Shown here: positions 28,308 through 39,500 of the stretch, piece after piece
How positions within the stretch are numbered: the stretch's first letter is position 1
Layout: every line of letters starts with the position of its first letter
From: Pseudoips prasinana
Lineage: Eukaryota; Arthropoda; Insecta; Lepidoptera; Nolidae
Assembly (NCBI GenBank): GCA_951640165.1
Contig: OX621266.1
Span: 8,742,001 to 8,806,000 of the forward strand
Length of the DNA: 64,000 bases
Direction: 5' to 3'
Position numbers and translations under genes: made by a program
Notes under the pieces: model-generated
Database searches by the model: none
The model's input: the letters and a program-made list of their open reading frames with translations, nothing else
What the model was told of the DNA's origin: nothing

Positions 28308-30923
28308 ATGTGGCTAACTTTAACAATGAAACAAAGTAACGTTAAAAACTCATTAAATATTAATCTAAATATATGTGTTATCTACTTATGTAAGCAAAAC
28401 TTAGGTTTAAATTTCTCTAATCAACTGGACAACTTTTTGACTAAATTGCAGTCAATCATAATAAATAAACCGGAAGAAAAATATTTAATAGTTGGCGATT
28501 TTAATATGAGTAGCATTTCCTGGTTGCCCAGTAACTTCAGCAGTGAGTCACACTTGTGCCCCGGTAATGTAAACACTGTGGATGAGCAATCATTTATTGA
28601 TTCTTTATACATCCATGATCTACGGCAGTATAATGGTATATTGAATAAGTACGGTCGAATATTGGACCTTGTTCTATCGAATGACGTAGTAACGGTGTCC
28701 AACTGCGATCAACCCTTTGTCCCCCTAGATCCCCACCACAATGCGCTTATTATTGAACTTAAATTCATACAAATATCGTATTTGATATCGGCTTCGCGTA
28801 CAAAACAGGTTTTTTCTAAAGGTAATTATCTAGAAATGAATGATGATATTGCCAATGTCAACTGGGATTTGGAATTCGCGGACTTACCAATAGAGGGCGC
28901 TGTGGATATTTTTTACTCATTTCTTAAGAAATTAATTAATAAGCACGTCCCAATTAAACGGGTTAGGAGTGGGCAGTATCCAGTTTGGTATACTTATGCA
29001 ATAATAAATGCAATAAAAGAAAAACATAAATATCATAAAAAATTTAAGCAGTATGGTAATATTGCACACCGAAATTGTTATGAGATGTTGAGAGTGAGAG
29101 TGAAGAAGTTAGAAGAAGATTGTTATCAAAATTATATTAAGTCTGTTGAAAGTTCTATAAAAAATAACCCTAAATATTTTTGGAAGTTTATTAAAACCAG
29201 ATATAACTTAAGTAGCATCCCGAGTACTCTTCATTATAACAATATCGTAGCTTCCGGTAGTGAAGAAATCTGTAACCTATTCTCTGATTATTTTGCGACA
29301 ACTTTTTTACAACCAACATCAAACCAAGGCAGCATAAACTTGGGCGACTCATGCATGTCAGATATCTGTAGTGCTACAGTTGAACAGCATAAAGTAGTCA
29401 AATTACTGAAGGCACTAGACGTAAACAAATCCGCTGGCCCGGATTTAATCCCTGCTTTTCTATTGGTAAACTGTGCCGAAACTATTGCATTACCAATCAC
29501 CTTGTTGTTTAGAAAATCGTTAGATGAGTGTAAGATGCCATTAATGTGGAAATCGGCTTTTATAACGCCAATACATAAGAAAGGCGCTAAGACTGATGTT
29601 ACAAATTACAGGCCCGTATCAAAACTATGTTTGATTGCTAAAGTATTTGAAAGGATCATCCATACTCAACTATATGAACCCCTTAGGGTATACATTACGA
29701 AATTTCAACATGGTTTTGTTAGAGGCAAATCTACAGTTTCTAACCTAATTATTTTTGATGATTTTATTACAGATAATATGAGCCAGGGTAAGCAAGTTGA
29801 TGTCATTTACACTGATTATAGTAAATGTTTTGATAGAATAGATCATTCCACCCTAATACAGAAACTAGCTAATGCGGGCATAAGGGGAAACTTGTTGAGA
29901 TGGTTTATTTCATACATTTCTAATAGATCACAAGCCGTAGCCTTAAATAGTTGTATATCCAGCTGGATTTCAGTGCCTAGTGGCGTGCCGCAAGGATCCC
30001 TACTAGGTCCTTTAATGTTTGTAATCTTTGTGAATGACATCGGCGATTGCTTCCATTCCTCCAGATTACTCTGTTATGCAGACGATATGAAAATTTATGC
30101 ATCTATTGCATCCCAAGCGGATGTCCAAGCTCTTCAAGCTGATTTGTATCGTCTTGATAATTACTGTTCGAAAAATAAATTAGACCTAAATCCCTTAAAA
30201 TGCTCTGTTATCACTTACACCAGAAGTAATCGACCTATTACATCCACCTATTGCTTAAAGGGTCGACAATTAACCAAATGCCATAAGATGCGTGATCTCG
30301 GGGTCGTATATGACTCTAAATTGCTCTTCGATGAACACATTGATAGCATTGCAAAGAAGGCATCTCAAGCTCTTGGGTTTGTTATGCGCACTTCATCTTG
30401 TTTTAAAGATGCAAAAACGCTTAAAATATTATACTGTACATATGTCCGTAGCAAACTAGAATATGCATCGCAGATTTGGAATCCGAGATACAGCAAGTAT
30501 ACCGACAGGATCGAGGGTATTCAGAGGAAGTTCATGAGGTACTTATGCTATCGAACTAGATTACTTTACAAATCTGAAGACTATCTAGAATTTTGTGCAA
30601 AATTTCACCTTCTTCCATTAACTGAACGACGTGATATCGCAGATGTCATGTATTTCCTAAAACTTTTAAATAATCAAGTTGATAGCCCTGAACTTCTTTC
30701 CCAAATTAACATCAACGTCCCCGTACGATCAACGCGTCATTACGTACCCCTAGTTTTACCGCTTGTTTCAACTAATTACCGCCAGAATACCTTTCTGTGG
30801 CGAGCAAGCAAGACAGTAAATGATGTTTTCAAACAATATGATGTAGATATATTTAATGCGAGTATAGCGTCAGTAAGAAGGCTGATGAGCGCTGAGTTTT
30901 TCAATAATTATCTTAATTTTTAG
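28308..30923 (+). CDS. LINE ORF2, 5'-truncated endonuclease + complete RT
   Basis: The frame of 871 aa begins inside the endonuclease, keeping IVGDFNMSS (about 62) and DPHHNALII (about 141), the latter in the place of the usual SDH. RT is complete: KSAGPDLIPAF, ITPIHKKGAKTDVTNYRPVS, QHGFVRGKSTVSNL, TDYSKCFDRIDHS, GVPQGSLLGPLMF and catalytic YADDMKIY (about 590). No RNase H is seen. The family resembles CR1/Daphne-type insect LINEs. The listed methionine is just the first after truncation, so the natural start is lost. No stop or shift is seen in the remaining frame. Confidence 0.87.
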   Translation: MWLTLTMKQSNVKNSLNINLNICVIYLCKQNLGLNFSNQLDNFLTKLQSIIINKPEEKYLIVGDFNMSSISWLPSNFSSESHLCPGNVNTVDEQSFIDSLYIHDLRQYNGILNKYGRILDLVLSNDVVTVSNCDQPFVPLDPHHNALIIELKFIQISYLISASRTKQVFSKGNYLEMNDDIANVNWDLEFADLPIEGAVDIFYSFLKKLINKHVPIKRVRSGQYPVWYTYAIINAIKEKHKYHKKFKQYGNIAHRNCYEMLRVRVKKLEEDCYQNYIKSVESSIKNNPKYFWKFIKTRYNLSSIPSTLHYNNIVASGSEEICNLFSDYFATTFLQPTSNQGSINLGDSCMSDICSATVEQHKVVKLLKALDVNKSAGPDLIPAFLLVNCAETIALPITLLFRKSLDECKMPLMWKSAFITPIHKKGAKTDVTNYRPVSKLCLIAKVFERIIHTQLYEPLRVYITKFQHGFVRGKSTVSNLIIFDDFITDNMSQGKQVDVIYTDYSKCFDRIDHSTLIQKLANAGIRGNLLRWFISYISNRSQAVALNSCISSWISVPSGVPQGSLLGPLMFVIFVNDIGDCFHSSRLLCYADDMKIYASIASQADVQALQADLYRLDNYCSKNKLDLNPLKCSVITYTRSNRPITSTYCLKGRQLTKCHKMRDLGVVYDSKLLFDEHIDSIAKKASQALGFVMRTSSCFKDAKTLKILYCTYVRSKLEYASQIWNPRYSKYTDRIEGIQRKFMRYLCYRTRLLYKSEDYLEFCAKFHLLPLTERRDIADVMYFLKLLNNQVDSPELLSQININVPVRSTRHYVPLVLPLVSTNYRQNTFLWRASKTVNDVFKQYDVDIFNASIASVRRLMSAEFFNNYLNF

Positions 30924-31177
30924 CTTTCCAACGTAGGCTTTATGATTCTCCTTTTGTTAATTGGATTTTATAAGTAACTTATTTTTTACTTTTTTTTTGG
31001 TTAAGTGTATTTATGTACTAACTGGTAATATTTTCATGTCCATATTTTTTAACTAGATATTTAAAAGTGAAGACCTGTAATTGGCTGTGTGTTGGTTATA
31101 ACATCTATTTATTTTGTAATTGTTGCTGTTGGTTTTCCAAATAAATAAATAAATAAAAATAAATAAATAAATAAATA
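30924..31177 (+). repeat. 3' UTR and AAAT tail of the nested LINE
   Basis: AT-rich 3' UTR followed by a run of AAAT units interrupted once by an extra A. No coding content. Confidence 0.75.
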
Positions 31178-31181
31178 AACA

Positions 31182-31593
31182 GACGGAAGTTGGGTAGGAA
31201 TAGGGGTTCGTGTACGTCGTGCAATGTACACAGGAAAAGGTTTTCCCACTGCCGATCCCACAGACTCATAGGATCGATGACGGCTAAAGGTGTCTTGGCC
31301 ACAGTGAGAGGAGTTACAGGAGATGAATCAAAATCGACTCCAGCTTGATGACTAGTTTATTACAATAATTAACTTTATTATATACAAATTTTGTGGTAAA
31401 TACACATTGATGCCTATTTACATGTGTGTTGTGTGTGTATCGAGCCGATGCAGCGAAAATCTCAGTAGGCCACTTCCCAGTGCTGACGGTGTGCCGGTGT
31501 TGCCGGCGCGTGTAACGAATGTATGTCGCTCTTAATGTTGACGCTGTGATTTTTTGCTGGCGCGTGTAGTAGATGTATGTTCAAGGTTGAACA
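31182..31593 (-). repeat. BEL/Pao 5' LTR, second part
   Basis: Continues the LTR after the nested LINE and ends GGTTGAACA, followed by GAAAG (31594-31598), the right copy of the target duplication. The combined LTR length of 652 bp equals the intact one. Confidence 0.93.
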
Positions 31594-32220
31594 GAAAGTT
31601 AGAGATTATATCAAAAAACTCAAAGACCCTGTGTCTTACAACCGCAAATAGGGTGTTGGCGGATGCGTTTCTTTGAGTTTTTGATATTAGAACTATAAAA
31701 ACTATATGCACTATGTAAAAATAGTAAGTAAATGACCAAAAACTATGTTTTCAGTACAAAGTACACAGAAACTATTGTTTAGGGTAGATTTTAGAAATAT
31801 ATATGTATATTATAATGAAAACAAAGTTACTTTATATATTGGGGGGCTAATATTAAACGATAGACACAAAAAGAATTATTGAAATCGTACCCTGTGTCTT
31901 ACAACCGCAAATAGGGTGTTGGCGGATGCGTTTCTTTGAGTTTTTGATATTAGAACTATAAAAACTATATGCACTATGTAAAAATAGTAAGTAAATGACC
32001 AAAAACTATGTTTTCAGTACAAAGTACACAGAAACTATTGTTTAGGGTAGATTTTAGAAATATATATGTATATTATAATGAAAACAAAGTTACTTTATAT
32101 ATTGGGGGGCTAATATTAAACGATAGACACAAAAAGAATTATTGAAATCGTATGTTTTTGGATTGAGATATACGTAATGTATGGGCAGAAACTACCCGCC
32201 ACTACACCTCGGTTTGGGTG
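31594..32220 (+). repeat. 528-bp satellite, continuation with an internal deletion
   Basis: Resumes the monomer interrupted at 14616 and runs to 31889, where GAAATCGT jumps directly to ACCCTGTGTCTTACAACC. That is a monomer-internal deletion of roughly 280 bp. It then continues into the next monomer until the LINE at 32221. Confidence 0.9.
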
Positions 32221-33102
32221 ATGAAACACAACCTACACGTACTCAACACGGGCAGCGAGCCCACTTTTGTCACTACCACACACAGTCGCCTTAGGTCCTC
32301 CATTATTGATCTCACCCTCACTAATGACCCGGACCGCGTGCGAGTCTGTGATTGGAGGGTGGAGCCCGCCCTGTGCCCATCTACCGAGCACCGGGCCATA
32401 ACATTCAACCTATCTTTGGACCGAACTCCCCTTGCCAAGAGTGCCAAACTTACCACGTTTAGATATAACACATCTAACGTGAAATGGGATCGAGTTTCCG
32501 ACCGATTCGCTCGGGAACTCGAGACCCATATAAACTTTAATACTCCTCTCACTCAACTGCAGATCCCGGAAGTAGATAACTACATTGCCCACATCACCTC
32601 TGGCATCCAACGCGCATGCGACAAGCTACTTCCCCGTAACTCACATCACCAACATCGCGCACCCTGGTGGAACGATAACCTCGAGACACTCAAATCTCGG
32701 GTCTTGTCCATCCACCACCGGATGTTAAACCGCCGACGCCGAAACCGCCCCATGGACGACCTACTCACTGACAATGAGGAGGCGAGAAGGGAGTATGCTG
32801 ATGCGATTCGTGCCGCTTCCACCGAAAATTTCCGCGAATTCTGCGCTAAGCAGAAAAAAGAGGATGTGTACTCGGTCACGAATCGGATCATCAAGACCTC
32901 CCCCTTGAGACAACCGCCCTCCACTCTTAGGCTCGACGACGGCACATACACAAATAACTCCACTGACACTGCTAATGCACTACTCAACCACTTTTATCCA
33001 GACGACACTCCCGACTCCACTGACAAACAGAAACGAGTCAGATCCACCATGCGTCAACCCATCGACACTCAGGCAGATCCGCCTTTACTCAAAAAGAGGT
33101 GA
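32221..33102 (+). pseudogene. R1/LOA-like ORF2, N-terminal part (endonuclease C-terminus + linker)
   Basis: The frame begins in the C-terminal third of an APE-type endonuclease (SRLRSSIIDLTLTNDPDRV, then TEHRAITFNLS where SDH is usual). The linker to RT follows (HRAPWWNDNLETLKSR, ending near 33085). The frame then goes out of register and stops at 33100-33102, while RT continues in another frame from just upstream of 33099. A single missing T in the run at about 33084 would explain this. The ATG at 32221 comes from flanking satellite and is not a real start. Confidence 0.78.
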
Positions 33103-35384
33103 TTCAATGCCTGAAAAGCATGAATCACCGTAAGGCCCCCGGAAATGACCACCTTACTTCGGACATCTGCCTGCAGTTCACCACTCTATTCCCCCAAACT
33201 ATCACAGACCTTCTCAACAGATGCTTTACACTCAATTACTTTCCCAAAGCATGGAAGACTGCCGTAGCGAAAATTATTCCTAAACAGGATAAAACGGACT
33301 ACACGACCTTGTCCGCTTTCAGACCTATAGGACTAATTAACGTTTTCGGCAAGCTCCTTGAAAAACTACTCACAAACAGACTGACTCACCACCTATGCAC
33401 CACGAACAACTCCTCCAAACTTCAATTCGGGTTCAAATTACGAACCTCCACCTACCAAGCGCTCGACAATGCCCTCAGCAATGTCAGGCGCGCTCTCTCC
33501 AACCAGGAACATGTCATTGCCACCTCCCTGGACATCAAGGCAGCGTTTGATCACGCTTGGTGGCCTGCCATTTTCCTGCGCTTACGCGACTCCAAATGCC
33601 CCCGTAACTTATACAACACTCTTTTAAGTTACGTCGAAAGCCGTCAAGTCAGTCTCTCCTTTGCCGACTGTCAGGCCAGTAAGTCCATGACGATGGGCTG
33701 CATACAGGGCTCCGTTTGCGGCCCTGCTCTGTGGAACATCGTCCTGGACGAACTGCTGGACCTGCAACTGCCTTATGGCTGCCATCTTCAGGCCTACGCT
33801 GATGACGTGCTTTTAATTTCTCACGCCAAAACCACCTCTGAGCTGGAGACCATCACCAACTCTGCCCTTTCCCAGATTCTTGACTGGGGTAACTCAGTCA
33901 AACTTACATTTGGTCCAAGTAAAACCCAGGTGCTGGGCTTTACTAACAAATCCACCAGATGTAACATCTCCATGGGTGATCAGACTCTGACTTTTTCAGA
34001 CAGTTTCAAATATCTCGGCATAATAATTGACAGGAAGCTTAGATTCACAAAACACTGTGATTACATTATTGAGAAAGCTAAAAAGCTCCTCAATAAACTA
34101 ACCATCTTCATAAGGCCCACTTGGGGCGTACACCCCGGTAATGTTAAAATCATATACGAACACGTCATCCAACCTATAGTGTGCTACGCTGCTAGCATCT
34201 GGTCTGGATGCCTCAAATATAAACACATACACAAAAAGCTCCTGTCTTTACAAAGACTATTCGCCCTGAAGGTGGTGCAAGGCTTTCGTACCCTCAACAC
34301 CCCAACTGCGATCTGTCTAGCCAACCTAACACCATTACCTGCGAAGATTCTCGAGTTCGCAGATAATGAGCTGACCAAACTCCGCGGCTATTCCGCTCAT
34401 CTACCACCTGATTGCCCCATCGAAAGCCTTGTACCTGCTTCCGAGCTCCTTCACCCTTCGCATAGAACCGGCATAAGATTCACATCCGCCCTCACCTCTG
34501 AGGATGTGAACTCCATGATCACTGACGACACCGTCCAACTGTATACAGACGGCAGCAAACATGATGGTGGGGTAGGGGCGGCTGTAGTTATACTGCGGCC
34601 GAACTCCCCCTCCATCATCAAGAAGCTGAAATTGCATGATTGTTGCTCAGTATTTCAGGCAGAAATGTTCACCATAGAGCATGCCTGCAGATGGATACTG
34701 GACAACAATTCGCGACGGAACCTCATATTGTCAGATTGCCGGTCGGGATTGACGGAACTCGAGAACCCCAATAGCGCCAACCACTTTGCCACCAAAATTC
34801 ACCGATACCTGCACGACGCACTGTCTGCCGGTATTGACATTCAATTCGGATGGATTAAGTCCCATGTCGGAATTCCCGGCAATGAAATGGCAGACTCTGC
34901 CGCCAAATCTGCTGCGGAATTACACCGAACCCCGGACTATTTCTCCATCCCAATCAGCCACATCAAACACACCAACTCAAACACCTCCTCCGCCTCACTG
35001 GCAGAACTCTACGACCACACGACATACATCAAAACACTTCTACCTACACATGACGACTTGATATCCTATATCAAGCTCGTACAACCTAACTTCGCGGTAA
35101 CACAATTCCTCTCCAACCATGGTTACCACAAGGCATACTTGCACAGGTTTAAAATAACCGACAACGATGTCTGTCCTTGTGATAACCAAACAGCCCAAAC
35201 CCTCAACCACTTAATCGTAGACTGCCCACGCTTTCTGGCTACCAGAACCGACCACCTTCTGGCTACGGATAGCCCTGACCCCTTCAACTTACGTACTGTA
35301 CTTGACCACCCCACCACCATAGAAACATTCCACAAACACATACACTACATTATCAAAACACTCAAAACTTTCAACTCAACATAA
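33085..35384 (+). CDS. R1/LOA-like ORF2, C-terminal part: RT + RNase H + zinc finger
   Basis: RT shows HRKAPGNDHLTSD, KIIPKQDKTDYTTLSAFRPI, LQFGFKLRTSTYQAL, SLDIKAAFDHAWW, QGSVCGPALWN and catalytic AYADDVLLIS (about residue 233 from the methionine at 33099). RNase H follows with all four acidic positions in view: YTDGSK (about 481), EMFTIEHA (about 521), SDCRSGL (about 545) and GNEMADSAAK (about 594). It ends with CPCDNQ...HLIVDC, a CCHC-like finger. RNase H separates this element from the SART-like and CR1-like elements around it. Function is reverse transcription with removal of the RNA template. The frame is continuous from the shift point to the stop. Confidence 0.9.
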
Positions 35385-36165
35385 CACTCGACAAACACGA
35401 ACACAAATTCCGCTGGTATATGGTATGACTTATAGGACCGTTCCTGAGTTATAGTATATACCAGTTCATGGGTTGGCGCGCGGGTCGGTTTACGGGGTGC
35501 CCTTCAGGCATCCTATTTGCCGGTCCGCGCGTCAACTCTACATTTAGTTTATATTTTTATTATATATTAGCATGTACATAATATATATAAATACATATTT
35601 ACTTTAATTTTTCTTTCTCTGTTGGTTCATTCCACACCTCTATCACATATGTGAGGGGGTGTGGAATGAAGCATTTAAATTCATATAATATTATATCCTT
35701 TACAAGATACCCCTTTTGGCCAGTTCCAAAGTGCGGCTCGGCCTTATTGCGAGGTCGTGCCGCATGGCGGAACATCTAAAATCCAATATATTATACTAAT
35801 ATTCAGATTTTATTATATCTTTTATTAAATACCTATTTGGCCAGTTCCTAAGTGCGGCTCGGTCTCACTGCGAGGCCTTGCCGCATGGCGGAACATCAAA
35901 ATTTATTATATTCATATATCATTATATCTTTTATAAGATACCTATTTGGCCAGTTCCTAAATACGGCTTGGCCTCATTGCGAGGCCGAGCCGCATGGCGG
36001 AACATCAAAATTTATTATATTCAATTATATATCTCTCCTTCCCTCTCCCTACGAATGATTGCATTCAACCCCACACCCTGCTCTCAAATCTAAAACCCAA
36101 TTTTACTTTACTTCAAATGGCGGCAGACGTATCACTCGCGTTACCCCATTTATTTCCATATAGTT
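35385..36165 (+). promoter_or_regulatory. Hairpin-rich 3' UTR of the R1/LOA-like LINE
   Basis: Three structures are visible. An inverted repeat lies at 35473-35534 (TTGGCGCGCGGGTCGG against CCGGTCCGCGCGTCAA, imperfect). A 13-bp perfect stem is at 35626-35670 (TTCATTCCACACC / GGTGTGGAATGAA). A threefold tandem repeat at about 35716-36010 (spacing about 120 and 110 bp) has GC-rich cores forming stems such as CGGCTTGGCCTC / GAGGCCGAGCCG with loop ATTGC. LINE 3' UTR structures often guide RT recognition, so that role is inferred here. Confidence 0.7.
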
Positions 36166-36180
36166 AAAAAAAAAAAAAAA

Positions 36181-36197
36181 CGTAACCTAACCTAACC
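36181..36197 (+). repeat. CCTAA telomeric seam
   Basis: CGTAACCTAACCTAACC lies between the poly(A) of the plus-strand LINE and the poly(T) of element H. It has the same orientation as all other seams. Confidence 0.9.
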
Positions 36198-36531
36198 TTT
36201 TTTTTTTTTGTTTGCGCTGGGAAAAAATGCGTTACGCATACCCGCCCATTGGGGGATGGACGGGTTATGTGGGACTCTCCGGCTACTCCGGCATACCCAC
36301 TAAAATAACCCAGCGGCACTCCCGCATCGTCTTTGTGGAGGAGGACTGGGAAACCGGCACAGCCTTTACGTCCAGTCCCCCACCGACGACCGCCCGCCTT
36401 TACAGCGGGGCCCGCACGCCCCTCCCTAAGTGGAGGGGCCCGGAAACGACCGTGAGTGCTCGGCCGTTCCCGCCCGACGTGGGTGGTGATTAGTGCAATG
36501 CGAGCGAAGGCACCCCCGCGCCTGTCGCCCG

Positions 36532-39500
36532 CTAATCACCACCAGAAGGAGGGAGACGACGATCGTACAACCGCCGTCTCCCACCCCTTCTTCGCCTGCG
36601 GAGCGGCGGCGCGAGAGGATCATCCTCCCGCGCGCGCTCCGCCGCCTCCTTTTGCGACATGACATTCTCGCAAAAGGAGGCAACCGCCGCCCAAGCCTCC
36701 TCACTTCCCAGCATGGAATTCACCACACTGGGAAGCGAGAGGTCAATCCCGACTACATCGGTCAGGGCACGGCGCAGCTCAGCCCAGGCTGGGCACACCT
36801 CGAGGGTGTGCTGCGCCGTGTCCTCCGCGGCTCCACACTCGTGGCACGCCGGGGTTTCCTCCCTCCGGATCCGATGCAGGTGCGATCCGAAGCAGCCATG
36901 CCCGGATAACACCTGCACCAGACGGAACGAGAGGAAACCGTGGGACCGCTCGAGCCAGTCCCGCAGGACTGGACCGAGCGCGTCCAGCGTCCGGCGTCCA
37001 AATGTGGCGGAGGCGAGGTCCCGTGTCCAGTGTAGGACGATTGCGTCCCTCGCCTCCCGCCGCACGGCATCCCGCTCTTGCGCGGCGGGGCGCTCACCGA
37101 GCGCCCTACGCCGCGCCGCCCATTCGTACACTCTGGCGAGCACCCATGCCTCCAATTCCCAGGGAGGGGTGCCGGCCAGAGCGCACGCCGCCGCAAAGCC
37201 CACTGAGCGGTAGGCTCTCGCCACCCGCTGTGCAATGGCCCGTTGGGGCCTGCGGATGGCGGTTGCATTCTCCCTCCTATGGAGGGAGTCCGCCCAGATG
37301 GGTGCCCCATATAGGGCCATGCTCTTGAGGATGCCGGCATAGAGGCGCCGGCATCGCTCCTTGGGCCCTCCCAGGTTTGGGAGGAGCCATGAGAGGGCGT
37401 CCGCGGCTTTCAGCAGGCGCGTCGACAGCCCGCTAAAGTGCGGGCCGAAGCGCCACCTGCTGTCCAGCACGAGGCCCAGATACTTTATCTGAGCCCCGAC
37501 CCCTATCCGGACGCCCTCCACCACGATGTGGGCGTCAGGAGGGCAGCGCTGCCGAGGCCCGTGAAAGAACACGGCCTCGGTCTTGTTCAGCGCTACCCTC
37601 AAACCGAGCTGGCGGATCCTACCTGCCACTAAGGATCCGCCAGCCGAGGCCAGACAGGCCGCCTCTCCAAAGTCCCTCCCCCGGGCAACGAGGAGAGTGT
37701 CATCCGCGTAGCAGATGACACTCGTGCCCTGGAGGAGGGTGCCGCGCAGCAGCCAATCGAATCCGATGTTCCACAAGAGGGGCCCTAGCACCGAACCCTG
37801 TGGAACACCGGACTCCGCGCCGTAGCGCCTGATCCTGGCCGTCCTGTCCGCCAGGAAGACCTCCCGGTCCTCCAGGTAGTTGGCCAGGATCACCCGCAGA
37901 TATTGGGGCACTCCGTGGTACCGGAGTGCCTCCAATATGGTCGAGTGGGGCACGGAGTTGAAGGCGTTGGCGATGTCGAACGACACCGCCAACACTCCGT
38001 CCCCAGCCCCGACCGCCTCCTGCACTTGGCCCCTGAGTAGGGCCACCGCGTCGATCGTCGAACGCCCCTGTCGAAACCCGAACTGGGCGTCCGACAGGTC
38101 TGGCCCTACCTCCCGCAGCTGGCTATTAAGCCGGGTGGCGATGATCCCCTCGAACAATTTACCGACCTCATCGAGCAGAACGATGGGCCGGTATGCCGAG
38201 GGGGAGTCCACCGGGCGTCCCTCCTTCCGGAGCAGGCAAAGCTGCCCCTCCTTCCAGATCTTCGGGAACCTCCCAGCCGTCAGGCACGCGCTGAAGAGGT
38301 CCCGAAACCTCTCCTCCATGAGGGACGCCGCGATGGCCACCACCCGTGCGGGGACACCATCCGGTCCAGGGGCCGTCTTCTTCGCGCGGAGGGACAGAAC
38401 CCCCGCGCGAAGTTCCTCCACCGATACTGGAGGGACCTCCTCCGGCGAAGCCACCACCCCCCCCAGTGGGGGGTTCATCGTTGGTGGGGTGAAGTCGGTC
38501 CTGCGTGGAAACAGTGACCGAACCACCCCATCCAGCAACGCCGGCTCTAGGGTCTCCGTTACTGGGGGACCATAAGGACGAAGCTGGCTCCGCGCCAGCT
38601 TATATGGTCTCCCAAACGGATCCCTATCGAGTCCCTCCAGCATCTCGGCCTTTGCCGAGTCTTCGGCGGCGCACATTGCCGACTTGAGGACCGTCTTTGC
38701 CTCTACGTAAGAGGCGTAGAGGCGGTCCTCCTCCGCCTGACATCGGCTGGTGCGCCGCCGACTCCGCGTGTAGGCCCTCCTGGCCTCCACGCACGCGGCC
38801 CGGAGCGCCGTCAGCTCCCCCGTCCACCAATAAACGGCGCGACGGGGAGGCGGACGGCGAGACCGAGGCATGCTGGAGTTGCATACCTCGGTCAGGGACC
38901 CCCGCAGCTGAACCGCTGCGGCGTCCACGTCCGTGACCTCAACAGGGGGCGAGAGCCAGTCCCGGAGGAACGCAGCCTCCTGGGCTGCCTCCCGGTCCAG
39001 GCGGGTGAGAGCCCACCGCGGGAAGGGAGATTGGCCCGAGCGGGCCATCCCCCGCGGGCTCTGGGTGGAGATGTCGAACCGCACATATCGGTGGTCCGAC
39101 AGGGTCTCCACCATCTCTACCCGCCAGTTCACGACGCGGGCGGCTAGAACGGGGGTGGCGAACGATACGTCCACCACTGACCCTCCCCGTTGCCGCACAC
39201 ACGTGTGAACATCCCCCCTGTTTAGGAGGGACACGCCGCACGAAGCCGACCAAAATTCGACGGCGCGCCCCCGGACGTTGCAGAACGCCGCCGGGTTACC
39301 CCAGGCCACCGCTTTGGCGTTTAGGTCGCCCAATATGACGACCTGACGTGGCGCCGCCCTCCTGACGACTGCCGTAAGGACTTCGAGAAAATTCTCGAAG
39401 TCCCTTAGAGGGCGGTTTGGGGAGAAATAGACCCCGACCAGGGCTATTTCTCCCCACGCGGCGGCCACGTATCCCGGACCCCTCTCTAAAAGCGAGAGGG

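Larger units (their letters stand above)
28252..31177 (+). mobile_element. 5'-truncated LINE nested in the BEL 5' LTR
   Basis: Starts abruptly at about 28252 and ends in an AAAT/TAAA microsatellite tail (about 31139-31177). AACAG occurs on both sides (28247-28251 and 31178-31182) as a likely 5-bp target duplication. ORF1 and the first part of the endonuclease are missing. It is a different lineage from the LINE at 15.9-20.8 kb, judging by its RT motifs and tail. Confidence 0.87.
14617..31593 (-). mobile_element. BEL/Pao LTR retroelement with env-like region, carrying two nested LINEs
   Basis: The element has 652-bp LTRs starting TGTACTTACC and ending GGTTGAACA on the plus strand, a 5-bp GAAAG target duplication, and a single long gag-pro-pol-env frame on the minus strand. 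Removing the two nested LINEs gives an element of about 9.1 kb. The LTRs differ at about three positions by eye, so insertion was recent. The one-frame layout with a C-terminal envelope resembles roo-like BEL elements. In this copy the env region is split by the LINE at 15878-20826 and the 5' LTR by the LINE at 28252-31177, so it cannot be expressed normally. Confidence 0.93.
32221..36180 (+). mobile_element. R1/LOA-like LINE with RNase H, 5'-truncated, poly(A)-tailed
   Basis: Begins within the endonuclease directly after 528-bp satellite sequence and ends in a 15-bp poly(A) (36166-36180), followed by CGTAACCTAACC telomere-type repeats. ORF2 carries RT, RNase H and a zinc finger. The 3' UTR (35385-36165) is unusually long and rich in hairpins. 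ORF1 and the endonuclease N-terminus are absent. One frameshift splits ORF2. Confidence 0.87.

Noticed and set aside
12821..36180. Gag-like fragment (minus) and R1/LOA-like ORF2 (plus) as one element inverted by twin priming
   Set aside because: Several satellite monomers, not counting the later BEL insertion, separate the two pieces, and the gag fragment is truncated on both sides.
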